DNA of 64,000 nt from Polytrichum commune (GCA_950295325.1 OX485803.1:40751554-40815553); one strand, 5' to 3'; positions 42,600 through 55,965 are shown, counted from the first letter of the stretch. Translations and numbers: made by a program. The notes: generated by a model from the sequence alone, not told the origin.

Positions 42600-43328
42600 C
42601 CCAATTACGACATCGAAGAGCCGATTCCCAGCTGGACAGCGTTCGATTGGATTTTTGAAGATGTAGGCTTGTCGAGGCAGATTAGCACTCGACCAGAGGA
42701 GGCCCATGATGTCGTTTACAGGAGGATATGCCACGGATGGAGTCTGACGTTTCCTGTGTCCGTCACCAACGACCCCCGATTTTGCGATTGTCCGAGGCGC
42801 TGGAAATGGCCACCTCAAGCTCTCATCAATAGTTTGGAATATAACTAGCCGATTATCCCTGGCAGTTTTGTGACGTATCAAGATTGTTATGAGTCTTACA
42901 TGCAATTTTCCTATGAGCACATGGAGCATCAACACCGGGTGTGCTTCCGAGCGGCGATTTTCAAAGCCATTTTAGGATTTTGGTGCAAGAAGTACGAGTT
43001 CGTCTACAGTGTGAACTTGTTGAGCAAGGCCAACCGCAAGGCAATGTTCCTGATGAAGATCAATTACAATTCGGCGCGGTGGTATCGGTGCTTGGAGGCG
43101 ATGTGCGCTACTTATTTTATCATTGGCCCACACCATAGTTTGGTGAACGAGTTCGGAGCCACTCAATATGGCGTCATCAGTCGAGCATTGAAGACACAGC
43201 GGCTCGTGCACAACACGGAGGTGCCACAGGAAGAGGTAATGGCACCAGGTTATGTCGAGGATTATGGCTCATCTTCCCAACGACTATTCAACCAGATGGA
43301 CCAAAGCAATAAGCGGATGAAGAAGTAG
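42600..43328 (+). pseudogene. Unrecognised coding-like relic, 242 codons with one TAG
   Basis: After a TGA at 42597 the frame is open for 82 codons to a TAG at 42846-42848, then 160 codons to the stop at 43326. The composition is clearly protein-like: Trp- and Cys-rich motifs IPSWTAFDWIFEDVG, CDCPRRWKWPPQ, FRAAIFKAILGFWCKKYEF, ARWYRCLEAMCATYFIIG, and a hydrophilic tail ending NKRMKK. No membrane helix or domain recognised. It lies between a repeat D fragment (42230-42475) and more repeat-like DNA, so it may be the remnant of a transposon ORF, perhaps of an autonomous relative of repeat D, or a captured host fragment. Start unknown. Confidence 0.45.
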
Positions 43329-45650
43329 AATTTTGCGGGACGCAAAAGATTAAGTGTGGGGCTATGTAAGACCAATTTTTGGCTATCGCCTAGCCGAATT
43401 AGGCAATTTTCGAGATTTGATGATATTCAACTGGCGAATAGACTCTGAACCTTGTCGGAAGCAGCAGTTGGAGGCCATCATCATCAAGAAGCGGTTATAG
43501 CCTCTAACCGACCCCTCCCCCTTCGTCGTCATAAGGAGGAGGTGAGCAAGGAGTAGGCAGGCTATTTTCAAAGGATAGAATCAGATGTAGTCTCACAATA
43601 GTGCAATAGGCTTTAGTGGTATCAAATCTTAGTGATCGAGTATGAGTGTAATTAGTCTCTCTGAGAAGGAGAAGTAGCAATATGCAGATAAAATTTGAGG
43701 GATTCAATCTTTGGCAATATGTAATTTGAATATGAATGAAGCAGTATTTCAATGAGCAATAATCTGGTTGTTTATGTGATGCAAGTCTGATAGCGGTAGC
43801 GTCAGTATTGAATGTGAGTGTATTGATGTAAGCAAATTGAGTCTTAAGTGGAGGCATGAAGTGTACATGTCTTAGCCAGAAAGTTAGCCGTAAGGGCAAG
43901 TATATCCTGAGACATTCTAGCGATAGGCCGAGAGAAAGGAGTGAGATCGAATAAGATACTCAAAGAAGGCAAAGCCTGTGGAGGCAAGAGTCTTTCTGAG
44001 GTAAAGACGTAGTTATATGCCGGAACGGCAATAGGCTGTAAGGTCCGAGAGCAAACATATGAGCAAGGAAGTTGTCAATTATGTGGAAGAACGTCATATT
44101 CTTGGCAAATGGCCATGAAGTAAAGCCGGAGTGTTTGAGAGTACTAAGTCTAATGTAAGTGGACGAAGTTTGAGCAGGCGAATAAGCTGCAAGATAATTA
44201 CTTACCCTACGAGAAGGGAGTGAAGATGAACAGACGACAATGTGGCCATAATATGAAGCCGTCTATAAAGAAGCATGACCACTGAAGGGTCAAGACGGAA
44301 GTAACTCCCATGAGGGAGATGAAAGGGCAATTGGCCTAGAGAGAAATCTGTGGCGACAAGCAGAGAGGACAAAACCTAAGCCATAGGGCGATGGAGAGAG
44401 AGAGAAAGAGATAAGATAGTAAGGCCTAAGATGGGCGAGGCAATCGCCGAGAGAAGTCTGACAGGCCATAGCCAGTGCAAGGTAGCCTGAGTGCTATAGA
44501 CATTACCATGTGGTAGTTTCCCAGAGAGAGGATATCGCTTGGGCAAGTTAGCCGCATATCGCCAGCCCGTTGGAAGAAATTAGGCAAGGGTTGGCGTAAG
44601 CATTGACTACATAGTCAGTTTGAGGGGAAGAAGAAGACTTTACCTTGTGAGATAAGACTACTTGCATGCAAATCTTCTGGATGATAAAAGTTTGTGAATC
44701 AAGGGATATAGCCTGATAAATTTATACACATTTAATGTATTGACAAAATGGATATTCTTTGAGATGAATTGCCAAGTCTATCGGAAAATGACGGTGGTAG
44801 TTACAGTCTCTGAAGAATTGCCGATGGTTGTAAGTGAAACTAAATGGAATTAATTTGAAGTGATTGCAAGCATAATTCATCACAAATAAAGACAAAGATG
44901 GTTACTCAAAAGACGTTGCCCGGACATGTTGTCCTGCCTATGAGTTATTGACCACTTGCCAATCTTTTGAGCTTCACGACTGAATTAGGTCCGAAACTTA
45001 GAGTGATAGTACCTACCTTGAAGATAGGATAGACAACACTCACTACGGAACCATCACAAATGAACTAATGAGAGAGAAAGAATGGGATGAGTTAATATTG
45101 AAGAGAATAAGGAATGAGAATCACCATAGAATGTTATTAAGAGCCTTAACCCAATGTGACATTAACCCTTATAGACACTAACTCAATCTTCCTGGGGACC
45201 TAGTTCCCTGGGTTTTGTTGTTTTAAGTCATAGCAAAAAACTAACTACAATGGGGATGGGCATGCCTCTTCCATTCTCGGGGTTGGTCCTTGTTCCCATT
45301 GCTTGTGGGTGTTCTTTTCCCAATTCTTTGTTCCCTCCACTTGCAGCCATTCCCCAAGGGTTCCATTGTTCCCATGCTCCTTGTGATGGTTCCCCGAGGT
45401 TCCCCTAGGGTTATAGGTTGGGAACTTCTTCTTATTCCTTCGGCTTCTAAGGGTGTTGATCCCCTTTATGTCCAGGGTTTCCTCATTCTTTCGTTTGTTG
45501 TCCCATTTTATCTTTAGTGAAGGCTTATTGACGATCCAACAACTATAGACTATATATTCTATAGTCTATGTTTTATAGTCTATATTCTATAGAATAGAAT
45601 ATAGCATGTAGATAATAGAGTAGTCTAGAATCTAGACTATTTCAACTACT
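43329..45650. other. Probable degenerate element interior, non-coding
   Basis: Immediately after the relic lies AAGTGTGGGGC, a purine-rich stretch of the type seen before LTRs, but no LTR pair was established. GA-rich, with small hairpins such as CTCCCATGAGGGAG (44308) and TGCCGGAACGGCA (44018). 45090-45230 weakly resembles the repeat D LTR end (TGGGTTTTGTTGTTTTAAGT). 45540-45640 is an AT-rich cluster of CTATAGA/TCTATAG palindromes. Confidence 0.35.
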
Positions 45651-46826
45651 TTTTTGTTCATGTTCAGGCTTGTTATGTCTTGCCAAGTGGATAATTTTGA
45701 TTAAAAAGAGTTAGCCATTTTTGGATTAATTCAAATGTGGGAGTGTGCTCTCAATGGGTTCATATTGGAACCACTCCATGAATGCCTAGTTGACATTTGT
45801 GACCTCTGCGGTCACGGGCCAACATATCCTAAATATGTTTTTTGTTGATCCCTATGTGCAAAAATTTGCATGACACTCAAACGCATCATATCCTAAACAT
45901 CTGCTTTTGAAAGTTTTAGTTGGACATGTGTTGGTGGATATAAATTCATGTGGAAGAACCGGTGCCTCAAATTGCAAAGCTTCCCCCAAAATCACAAAAT
46001 AATGATTTCAAGATTTGTGAGTTGATTCAAGTATGCATATTGCCCCTCTTTTAAATGAGGATAACATTCTCTGATTTGGAGATGATTTGAGTGGAGGTTC
46101 GATCAAAAAGCCAACCCCTGGTTTAATTTCTAATTTGTTGCCCCTTAAGACCACTATTGACATTCCTATTATAATATCTTACATAATAAAACTCCAATGT
46201 TAGAATTTGGACTCTGACTAGTCACCTCTAGCTTGCAAACATCTATGTGGTCGGTTTTGTCATAAAAATTAAAATTAAAAAAACTCTAGATCTACAGCTA
46301 TGGTCGATGAAATTGAGGTCACATATTTTGGGCAAAATTTGAGGGAGTAGTGTGGGAAGTTAGGAATTAAGAATGCTACCATATGTTTTGCCCTCTGGAT
46401 TCTCATAGATGACCCATGGCATCCACAGTGTTGTGTCAAATTCCTTACTTTGCAAATAAAATATCAAAATTATAACATAAAGTTGAGGGCATCTATAACC
46501 AATGAAATCATAGAGTTTGCATCTATTTACGAGGAGTAATAGCAAGGAATTGTTTTTCTTGCCAAGGGAAACAAATTCTAAGGAGGATACAATTATCTTC
46601 ATAAAAAAATAATGAACATGGAAATTGCTACAAATTTGGAAGCATAAATTATAGGGTTACACGTACTCACTCTATAGGTTAACCCATAACCGTTCATCTC
46701 AATGCTACCCCTTGGTTATAACAATTGTCAAATCTCTTATGAGGGTAATCAATGACAAGCCACCACCACATAAAGTAGAGGCACCCACAACCGATCCCTT
46801 AAGAGATTATGCGTAAGATTTGGAGA
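45651..46826. other. Unassigned DNA
   Basis: No gene, terminal repeat or tandem repeat recognised. Confidence 0.35.
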
Positions 46827-46951
46827 CATAACATTATTCAGATCCATAATAGTGTTTTGCGGGACTGACCATATTCTAAAGAATATTCTCTGTATTCCTT
46901 GGAATATTGTCAGTCATGCAGAACAATGTTATGGATCTAAATAATGTTATG
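46827..46951. mobile_element. Small palindromic MITE
   Basis: 125 bp; ends CATAACATTATTCAGATCCA and the inverted copy differ by one base over 23, with inner inverted GTTTTGCGGGACTGAC / GTCAGTCATGCAGAAC. Diverged copy at 16329-16436. Confidence 0.7.
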
Positions 46952-47429
46952 GAAGTATAAGGCGGTATAGAAATTAAAAAAAAAGTAAAATATTAAAAAT
47001 CATGTGTATGAAGACATAAATCAAGAGGACTACAAATTATTTGGTAATCTTATTCCTTGATTTAGAATTAGTGCGAATCTTTGAAACCAAAAGTTGAGCC
47101 GAACATATTACCAATGATCATAACTGCTCATTTTAACCACTCATTCCTCCTCACTTTAACACTCGAAACAAGGACATGTGTCGATCGCCGACGGGGTCAT
47201 GATTGGGAACATGCGCCTTCACTATAAACTTTAAAATATGTTTGCCTAAAAAATACAGATCTCATCCATGTCAGCATTTTATGAACCTAGTGAGCGGTCA
47301 AATGGACCTGGTTGACTATGGATGCCTTGACCTTAGGTCATCACGTGGACATTTTGCAACCCAAACCGATTGCGATCACAAGATTCATTCTATATCATTC
47401 TATATCTTGCATAAATCACAATAGAAGAT

Positions 47430-47550
47430 TTTTAGGCTAAATAAGTCAAGATCCTACTGTTTCCAAGTCCAACCGGTCTCGTGTTGATTTCTTTCCGGAT
47501 TTCTTAGTTAATTCAGGGAATATTCCTTGTATTTTAATACAATGATCGTC
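47430..47550 (-). repeat. Dispersed repeat A fragment, minus orientation
   Basis: CAAGATCCTACTGTTTCCAA, GTCCAACCGGT, CGTGTTGAT and AATTCAGGGAATATTCCTTG in reversed family order. It ends where MITE C copy 2 begins. Confidence 0.55.
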
Positions 47551-47556
47551 CATTAA

Positions 47557-48056
47557 GGGCCACTTCGCACACGAGACTGAGAGCCCGTGACCATTACATT
47601 TCAAGCACTCTCATTGGTGGAAAAGGCGGGGTCGGTCCAAGTTTGCTTCACACTACGCTTGAGGGACCAACGGAGTTTGTGAATGCAAGATGGATGTAAA
47701 GTCTACAAGGATTCCCATATGGCATCGAATGGATGATGTTTCATGGTCATTTGGATTATTTTTAAAAACCAGCTCTTGGAGGTAAGCCTAACACAAAATT
47801 GGGAGACCATGGCACTCCGAATGCTCACAACCGTTGGTTTATTCTATCTTTATCATACTTGAGGACCCACATGAATAGACATTCATTGAAGTAGCATTTG
47901 GTTGAGGGCCCAGTCACATATGACTTCACACTACACTTGAGGGTCCGTGACCACACTACATGGTTTTGGAGGTGTGTTGGGACGGCCTTTCGACACTTTC
48001 ATCTGGGCTCTCATAATTTCATGGTCACGGCTCTTGGCTCGTGTGTGAAGTGACCC
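47557..48056 (+). mobile_element. MITE C, copy 2
   Basis: 500 bp with ends GGGCCACTTCGCACACGAG and CTCGTGTGTGAAGTGACCC (one or two mismatches), subterminal CCCGTGACCAT/ATGGTCACGG. Flanks TAA and TTA. Separated by 58 bp from copy 3 in the same orientation. Confidence 0.8.
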
Positions 48057-48114
48057 TTATTGACATGCAATAAAATGAACCCCAGAATCCCAATGGCAAA
48101 CAACTTAGAACTTA

Positions 48115-48615
48115 GGGCCACTTCACACACGAGACTAAGAGCCCGTGACCATTGCACTTCAAGCACTCTCATTGGTGGAGAAGGCAGAGCCGGTCCAAAT
48201 TCGCTTCACACCACGCTTGAGGGACCAACGGAGTCTGTGACTGTAAGATGGATGTAAAGTCTACATGGAATCCTACATGGCATCGAATGGATCATGTTTC
48301 ATGGTCACTTGGACTACTTTCAAAAGCCATCTCTTGGAGGGTGGCCTAACACAAAACCACTGGGAGACCGTGACACTCCGACCGCTCACAACCGTTGATT
48401 TATTCTATTTTACCATGTTCAAGGACCCGCATGAATAGACATCCATCAAAATAGCATTCAGTTGAGGGCCCGGTCACATATGACTTCACACTACACTTGA
48501 GAGTCCGTGACCGCACTACATGAGTTTGGAGGTGTGTTGGGACGGCCTTTACCAACTTTCTCTTGGGCTCTCACAATTTCATGGTCACGGCTCATGGCTC
48601 GTGTGTGAAGTGGCC
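48115..48615 (+). mobile_element. MITE C, copy 3
   Basis: 501 bp, ends GGGCCACTTCACACACGAG and CTCGTGTGTGAAGTGGCC, flanks TTA and TTG. About 90 percent similar by eye to copy 2. Confidence 0.8.
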
Positions 48616-48629
48616 TTGAGATGATCGGA

Positions 48630-48795
48630 ATTGAAGGTTTTTGGAGTAGAATTGGTCGAGAGCCTCTTGCTTCCAATATACACCAGTTACATGTTAACAT
48701 TTGTCGGTTTTCTTTATTGAATTGAGGAATATTCTATAAATTTCTCTGAATCAATCGATAATCCTCTTGAAGTCCCAACCACTTCATCTGTAACT
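48630..48795 (-). repeat. Dispersed repeat A fragment, minus orientation
   Basis: CACCAGTTACATGTTAACAT, GAGGAATATTCTATAAATT, CCTCTTGAAGTCCCAACCAC and TTCATCTGTAACTAC, reversed family order. Confidence 0.55.
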
Positions 48796-48921
48796 ACACT
48801 ATTTTTTTTCCAATCAATGTGGGTTACCATTCAAAGTTACGTGTTGCTATAATGTTTTACAGACATTATCATTTTTTAACCAACTAAGTTGTATCATATT
48901 CTTCAGAGTGCATACTAACTA

Positions 48922-49361
48922 CACTAAACATGATTATTTAGAGTCACATGGTATTTTTATGTCACTATGGTAACCAATTCGGATGACACTTCTTATGAGT
49001 AAGTGAACAAATATTGTCATGGATGATGAATGAGTTCATCCATTCGCAACCAAACCCTACCTTCTCTTGTTGGCTACTTTGCTCTTGGTTCCTCCTCCAC
49101 CCCAAGGGAAATCGCCTCATGCTTGGTTTAATTTGCATGCTAACAAATTTGTGATGAAATATTGTCATGGACGATTGAAATTTGGATGAAGAATCACTTG
49201 ATAAATGCAACACTGTAGAATCTATAAACCCCCAAACATATTACAAGGAATGACAAATAATGTTGGGTTAACATCTAGTGTTATGGACACTACACCATGG
49301 TTTATGATTAGTAACAAGCAAGACAATTAGACTTGGCGACACTAAAATACCATATTTAGTG
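48922..49361. mobile_element. MITE F, copy 2
   Basis: 440 bp, inverse of 36281-36676. Ends CACTAAACATGATTATTTAG and inverted TACCATATTTAGTG. TA on the left (48920-48921), CA on the right, so the right flank has decayed. Confidence 0.65.
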
Positions 49362-49464
49362 CACTTGTGCTATTTGGGGAGAAAATGATACACTCAATAA
49401 AAAAAATGTTATAGCAACATGTAACTCCAAATGGTAAACCCACACTAATTAGACAAAACAATGT

Positions 49465-49725
49465 AGTTACAAGTGAAGTGGTTGAGATATAACTAGTTGG
49501 AGTTCAAAACTCTATGAAAATTACCAATCATTTTAGATAAATATATATAATATGCCTCAAATTCATAAATATTACAAATAATGTTTAAATTATTTTTATT
49601 AAATTTCATATTTAAATGAAATTATCAAAAAACCAAAAGATCACACAACATATAACCAGTTGGATTGAAATGAAACACTACGATTTTGACCGATTATGGC
49701 CAAAATCCTCCCCGGCTATGTTCGG
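49465..49725 (+). repeat. Dispersed repeat A, plus orientation
   Basis: GTAGTTACAAGTGAAGTGGT, GAAAATTACCAATCATTTTA, ATATAACCAGTTGGATTG, ACACTACGATTTTGACCGAT and CAAAATCCTCCCC, with an AT-rich insertion in the middle. Confidence 0.6.
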
Positions 49726-50606
49726 GGAAAACCGACGGCTAGTTCACTATCAGCCGATGGAATTCCCCTCATGGCCGGTCCAAATTTCCAACCATCGGAT
49801 GGCAATCCGATTGTAATTTCAATCCTCCGGCAACTAGCCGATGGACCATAAAATGTCCCGGAAATGTAGCCGATTCTTCTTGTGAGTTACTGGATTTCAG
49901 CCGGAAGCATCCAGAGCGCTATTTCTCTGGGGCATCTGATGATGCACTTGAGGAAGTACCCTAAACCTTAAACTTTTTGAATTATGCAACCTTTCCATGA
50001 CCAAATCCAATTGCTTCTATGAAGAATTGGGGGACCCTTGGCCTACAAGCGGTGAAGGCATTGCTAGGTTCAATTCCCGCCAAGGATATTAACTCTTCAA
50101 ATTTAAAGTTTTGAATGTGCCTTTTCTTTTCACTTATTCAAGAGTTTGTACTAAGAAATGATTTCTAATAACTTTTCATACAATTTATAAACAATTAGTG
50201 CCGATATGAATTCCATTTAATCGGATATTGGCCAATGAAAATGTGAAAATATAGGCAATTGGCCGATTGATTTCACAAAAGACTGGCTCTTGCGGATGTA
50301 AATTGGAAAAAATCCGACCCTTCGTAACAACTACCGGCAATTAGCCACTAACTTAAGGCTTCAAAAACTTCCCGAACTCTGCTCCCCGGTGAGTGTTTCA
50401 TTAATACGGTAACACTCAAATAGATAAGAATCCCAAGAATCCCGACCCTTTACGAAGCACAAACCAACATGTCCCAAATCCATGGCTCCGTTTATTGTGT
50501 CTGCAGATCACGTGAAGATGAGACCAAATAAGTATATTTACATGTGTTCATAAATCCTTGAACACAATCTCTCCTATGGCTTTATACATAACATTACTCA
50601 ACGTGC
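49726..50606. other. Unassigned DNA with a tRNA-like fragment
   Basis: No gene. CCGATGG/AGCCGAT words recur at 49730-49870. A B-box-like AGGTTCAATTCCCGCC at about 50066 follows a TGGCCTACAAGCGG that resembles an A box, but their spacing (28 bases) is too short for a tRNA gene. Confidence 0.3.
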
Positions 50607-50690
50607 ATCTCTTGTTCTGCTCTGTGGGGCCCTAGAAAACAACAGTGGAATGCTCAAAAAGTTGCGCAAGGAGACTCGAATTCAAACTAA
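50607..50690. mobile_element. Partial MITE G copy
   Basis: TGTGGGGCCCTAGAAAACAA, TGGAATGCTCA and AAGGAGACTCGAATTCAAAC follow one arm plus loop of 37329-37470. Confidence 0.4.
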
Positions 50691-50699
50691 ACTCCCAAG

Positions 50700-53600
50700 A
50701 TCTGATTGTTATATTGTGAAGGTCCACGTCGCAGAGTAATGTTTTATAAGTTGACTCTCGGTCAACTAACTCAACTCTCAATATGTTGCCGTGTATATAT
50801 ATATATATGGGTTTCACCAAGTTCATAAACCATATTTTATATATTTATGCGTTTGACACCTTATTATATACATTTTCTTGTGTCAAGGAGAAGACAAATG
50901 CATTATACTCGTGCTAGACATTGACAATCGAAATACGATGTGTAAATTGCGATTGCAATTGTATAGCCATCAAATACATCACATATTCAATATAGAACAA
51001 ACTGAAACAAGGTACCAAACATACCCATACTCCTCCTCCTCCCCCCCCCCCCTCATCAACGTTCAAATATAATGATTTATGATATAAAAATCGATGAAAA
51101 TAAGTTGATTCAGCTAGAAAGAGTGGTTTGAAAGAGTATGCAATATTTTTCATATATGGAGTAGAGGAAATGATGACGAATGCAAGTTGTTTCGTAATTC
51201 TATTCTTTGTCAATAACTATCTACATTTTCCCAAAAAGGAAAGTTAGTCAAACCCCCTATTTGTTCACTAGTCTCCCTAATTTGAGCATCAAAATATCAT
51301 GCTCTGCATACTAATGCACACAAAATGGTTAACTCAATAGTACTTAGAAGTGCTCTCAAGTGTTGTGAAACAACACCTATCTGGCCAACCACTACATCCC
51401 ACTTGTCATTGCATCCATCCCGCCACCACTTATATAATTAGCTATTTTGGGTCCACACAAGAATCATTCTACCCCTAGTCTAGTGCACCAGTAATGGTCA
51501 ATCATCGTTTTCAGTTTTTCTACCATAACCCAAATAGAGGCTACCTACCACATGGTAGGCAATAAACCCTAGCATGTACCAAGGGTACTATTGAATAAAC
51601 CAAGGCCAGAGGGCTCAAACTCACGTTGGTGTATTGAAATCTACAACCAATACATAGTTACAATATAATAATAGGATTTCAATTCATGTGTACGTATGAG
51701 CATGCCTTTGGCTTTCAAGTACCAAATGTTTCTAACCAAGGAAAGCAACACTTAACTTTTAGCTATGCACCAACTTCTCCTAGGCTTTGAAACACACAAT
51801 TACTGCAAGATAATTAGCACATCCATAGATATTTTTTCCCATAGCCAATTTCCTCATGATTTTTGGAGCTTACATGAATATCTTGTTAATTATCACAGTG
51901 AAGATTTTTTTTATTGAATAATCATATATGCCTCCCCCCCCCCCTTGTGCAAAATTCATGTTGATTATTGAACCTAGAATGGTTAACAAATATTGAACAT
52001 GTAGTCCAATCTCTTTTAAACAGATGATGTCCCTTTATAGAACCACGCGCGACTCAAATATGGGTGTGCACTTAAGATAAGTAAAAGAATTAGGCCAACA
52101 TTTTTTTTAAATTGGTACATTGTATGGTTGCTTAAGTGGCATTCTACTCTCACATCAAGTTTTGTGTGTGTTGACAAAATTTCAAGAATGTAACTTTCAT
52201 TGCACCAAACCTTCATATGTCTATTGCCGAGGGTTTTAAAAATATAAGGTTGCAATTCTATCTCTTCAAACTTTATCAAAATTAAGTACGACATTGTGGA
52301 ACACCCATGTCTTTGTCTAGTTATTGAATTTTCTCAAATAAAGCTTAAGTAAAGTAAGAGCCCAAAAAACTTCACTATTATGGTGATGGTTGACATAAAG
52401 GAGAACAAAGTGATGATGTCTTTTCTTTGAAACAAAGTGAACCTAAGATATTTGAGAAAAGTGCTTCAATGATACGCATATAGCTATTTTCACATCTTTA
52501 TGACATGTTGAAAGTGAAGGCCACTTGAATGAAACCTTTGGTTTTTGTTGAAGCACTTTGTGGCCAAGGGGGAGTGTTAATATGTGAGCAGTAATTGGTG
52601 AGCAGTGAGGTTGGCAAAATATTTGGAAATACACCCACCAATATCTTATGACCGTGGTATTTTGGCATAAACTATAACATCTTTATTTATAATCATATGA
52701 GTGGAGAGTTCACACAAAAATGCAATCAACCTGATGAATGCTTTCTCAAGATCAACAACTACAAGTTTGGCATGAGAGTTTGGAGATAATTTTTAACATT
52801 GTTGTTAGATTCAACATTTAATTTCTTTAAATAAATACAACCACATTCCAAGTATCAAGCATGATTTAGACTATATTCTAGAATTTATGTAGGTTTGAGA
52901 AATGAATTGATGGACGCATTGTGACAAATTTAGACACTGCGATTTTTGGACATACATGGAAGTACAAGAGGAAATTACTCACACATATCAATGTCCACAA
53001 AGTTATCAACACATTCAATATAGTCAATGTGGAACCATGCATAGAAGCTCCGTAACTACCTTATCATCTTCCATTCTCTCCTCCTCTTTGTCACTAACAT
53101 GTTCAACACACTCCTTTGCATCGAAATCTACGAATGGAAAGATGTGATGATCGTAACCGGCGACCTACTACGATGTGATGGTGTTGAGGTTGGATCCAAC
53201 AACCTTTGTGACCGCCTTTGCATGTAATAGGATAACTAGCAAGTGGGAGGGGACATCACATTTTCCATTTTTTAAGGGTTTAGGGTTTAGGGTTTAGGTT
53301 TAAAAACAAAACTCAAATGGTCAGCATTCATTATTGAATAATAGCATGTTGAATGATTTCAAAATTGAACAAACATGAAACAAATGGCGAACTTGCATAT
53401 TCCATTGGGATTTCGTAAAAACTTTCCAAGTAGGTTCTGCATCGACATCAAGGGATATCATTTCCACTATGAGGTGACGATAGAGCATTGTATGATGATG
53501 CCAAGATGACATCAAATATGGCAAAGTCTCTCTCGATTGCGATGAAGTAACACTTTTACACCAACAAGAATGAATAAATGCATGTACAATCTACATATAC

Positions 53601-55567
53601 ATAGAGATTATATTCAATATTTCAAACCACACTTACATTTAACATTTTCACATGTAGATGCATAAGCATCAGCAAATTATTCCAATTTAGTCAACATCTC
53701 CAAAGAATTGCGAACATTGTTTTCTTTTCGTACTAGTATGAGTATGGTTTAGAATGGCATCGACCCAAATAATGACTCGGGTATGCAAAGATTCCCTTGC
53801 CTTGACATGCCCACCAAATATCAATATTTTATTGGTGTGACAAATTTGGTACCCATGAAAAGGTTCTTTTATACTTTTCTTAATGTTGATTATTGATACC
53901 ATGCATTCACCTATATACCGGTCCAACATTGGTTATAACCCTCCAACTTGTGACTGTCCACTTCTATCTATATTGATCTACCATATTTACTTCTAGTGTC
54001 CTAACTTATATGACCAAGATTACCACACTAGAGGGTGGATTCCTAGTTGGTAGTGATATTAAGGCGTTGACCAACTTGCTTCTCTTAACTTTGACACTAA
54101 TGCGGTAGATACTTCTTGTTAGTAGGGAAAATGAAGGTAAGACATATATAAGTCTTGTCTCTCCAAGACTTCTTGCAACTAGTTGCTTACAAAATGACAA
54201 GCAGTACTACTAGCACAAATAAGTTAGGAATGCCTTCCAACCCAAATACCAATATTCCAAGCACCAACACTATTACATTCATTAGCAAGGTCGTACACCG
54301 CAAAACTTCACCACTCCCTTGTACTTCTCACCCTTGTACTTTCTAAGTAGGTACTAGGATTTGTGACCTAAGAAACCCTCAATTCACTATCCTAACCACC
54401 ACTTCTTATGCGGTCATCCTAAGGATTACAAGCACCGCTCTTACATTTATCCTTTATATATTTTCTCCTTCACCGATACTTGTGGTTACATCCTCAAAGC
54501 AACCATTTCTACCTTTCGCTAATTACTCAGTAAAGCACAACTACTTGCCACATGAGCCCATACAAAAGTTTTGACAACATCGTTTGCAAAGTATTTGAGA
54601 GAAATAAAAGACATTTTGAGTTATCTTCAAGGCTACATATATGTTGATATTTGTATCTTTAGCACCAAGCACACAACCTTCAAAAAAAAATCGAGATTTT
54701 TCAAGGTTGCTTTGAAAACCATTTGAGATAATTAAACAAAATTGTAGGAGAAACTTAAACGTACCCAAAATGTTGATATTATTCATCTCAGCACCGAGGT
54801 GACTAATTTCAATTTTTTGGAGATTTTTCATAATCAATATAACAGCCCTAGGAAGCGTTGAGAGGGCCATTTGCAAACCATTTGAAAAAAATTAGAAAAA
54901 TACATATGTATGTGAGAAATTGAAAGGTACCCAAATATTGATATTACTCAACTTGGCACTATTAAGGTTTTTCAATTGATGGTCTTTCAAAATTGTTTTG
55001 AAAAACCTTGGGAAGTGGTACTAGACTGTTTGTAAATCAGTTAAGAAGAAGTGTGACCAAAATTGTGTTAAAATTGTGACCAATTTTTTTAATTTTTTTC
55101 ATTAAAAAACATTTTTTATATCTTATATCTTGTTTGAAGTCTGAGCATTTGAAAGATGTGACCATGACCAACATTTGAAGAATAAAACCACATTTTCATG
55201 CCATAGGTGCGATAACAAATAATATACAATACATATAATTGATTGTTGTGATACACAACCTGAAGGTGTCGCAACCCCACTATAAGTTGGATAACTCTTT
55301 GTGATCAAGATCACCAAACAACACAGTAGTTGGTGTTGTAGTTTCAAATTAGCAATCATGCAGGAATTAGATGTACACAATACAGTGGAGAATGTTGACA
55401 CATAATATTATGTTGTTGGTTGTATTCTAGTGCGGTCACAAAGGAAGGCTTCTACAATCTTTAAAAAACAATTGAGATTGTGGCCTTTCTAGTACAAACA
55501 ATGAATTGGCCACATGCTCTTGGTTGCTTCTTTAGGAGAACAACCAATATGTGTATTGGTACACATG
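50700..55567. other. Unassigned AT-rich DNA
   Basis: 4.9 kb without a supported gene. C runs at 51041-51052 and 51934-51943, and a telomere-type block at 53275-53298. Frames reach at most 111 codons with no domain. Confidence 0.35.
53275..53298 (+). repeat. Interstitial telomere-type repeat (TTTAGGG)3
   Basis: Three heptamers plus a partial one, opposite strand orientation to the block at 27161. Confidence 0.85.
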
Positions 55568-55963
55568 CTCCCTCCGTTTCAAAATAAAAGTTACGTTTTA
55601 GAAAGTCATTCTTTGCATTTTTAGCACAAAATTGTGTGCGTTGTATAGCTCTCGCTAAGCGCTTTCTGGCGAGCTAGGGGTGTCCATAGTAACACCCGTT
55701 CATCGCCATTGACGATTGACACCGATTGATCTCACACATAAAACCGCTTTGATGTGTGTCGACGCCGTTGAGTCCAAATATCAATTGTTAAACAAGTGTA
55801 AATTGTTATTTGACTTGGTAGTTCATCAACAACAACATTTACATTGTTTATGGCAACATTCCAGTTGGTTTGGCGAAGTTTGAGAGAAATTTCACTAAAT
55901 GTAACTTTTATTTCGTAATGCATTTTATGTCCAAATGTAACTTTCATTTTGAAACGGAGGGAG
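55568..55963. mobile_element. Stowaway MITE
   Basis: 396 bp with ends CTCCCTCCGTTTCAAAATAA and the inverted TTTTGAAACGGAGGGAG, the classic Stowaway (Tc1/Mariner-derived) terminus. TA follows on the right (55964-55965); the left flank is TG, probably a mutated TA. Subterminal AAAGTTAC/GTAACTTT also inverted. No transposase. Confidence 0.9.
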
Positions 55964-55965
55964 TA

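Noticed and set aside
50037-50080. tRNA gene or SINE head
   Set aside because: A-box to B-box spacing is about 28 bases, too short, and no body or tail follows.
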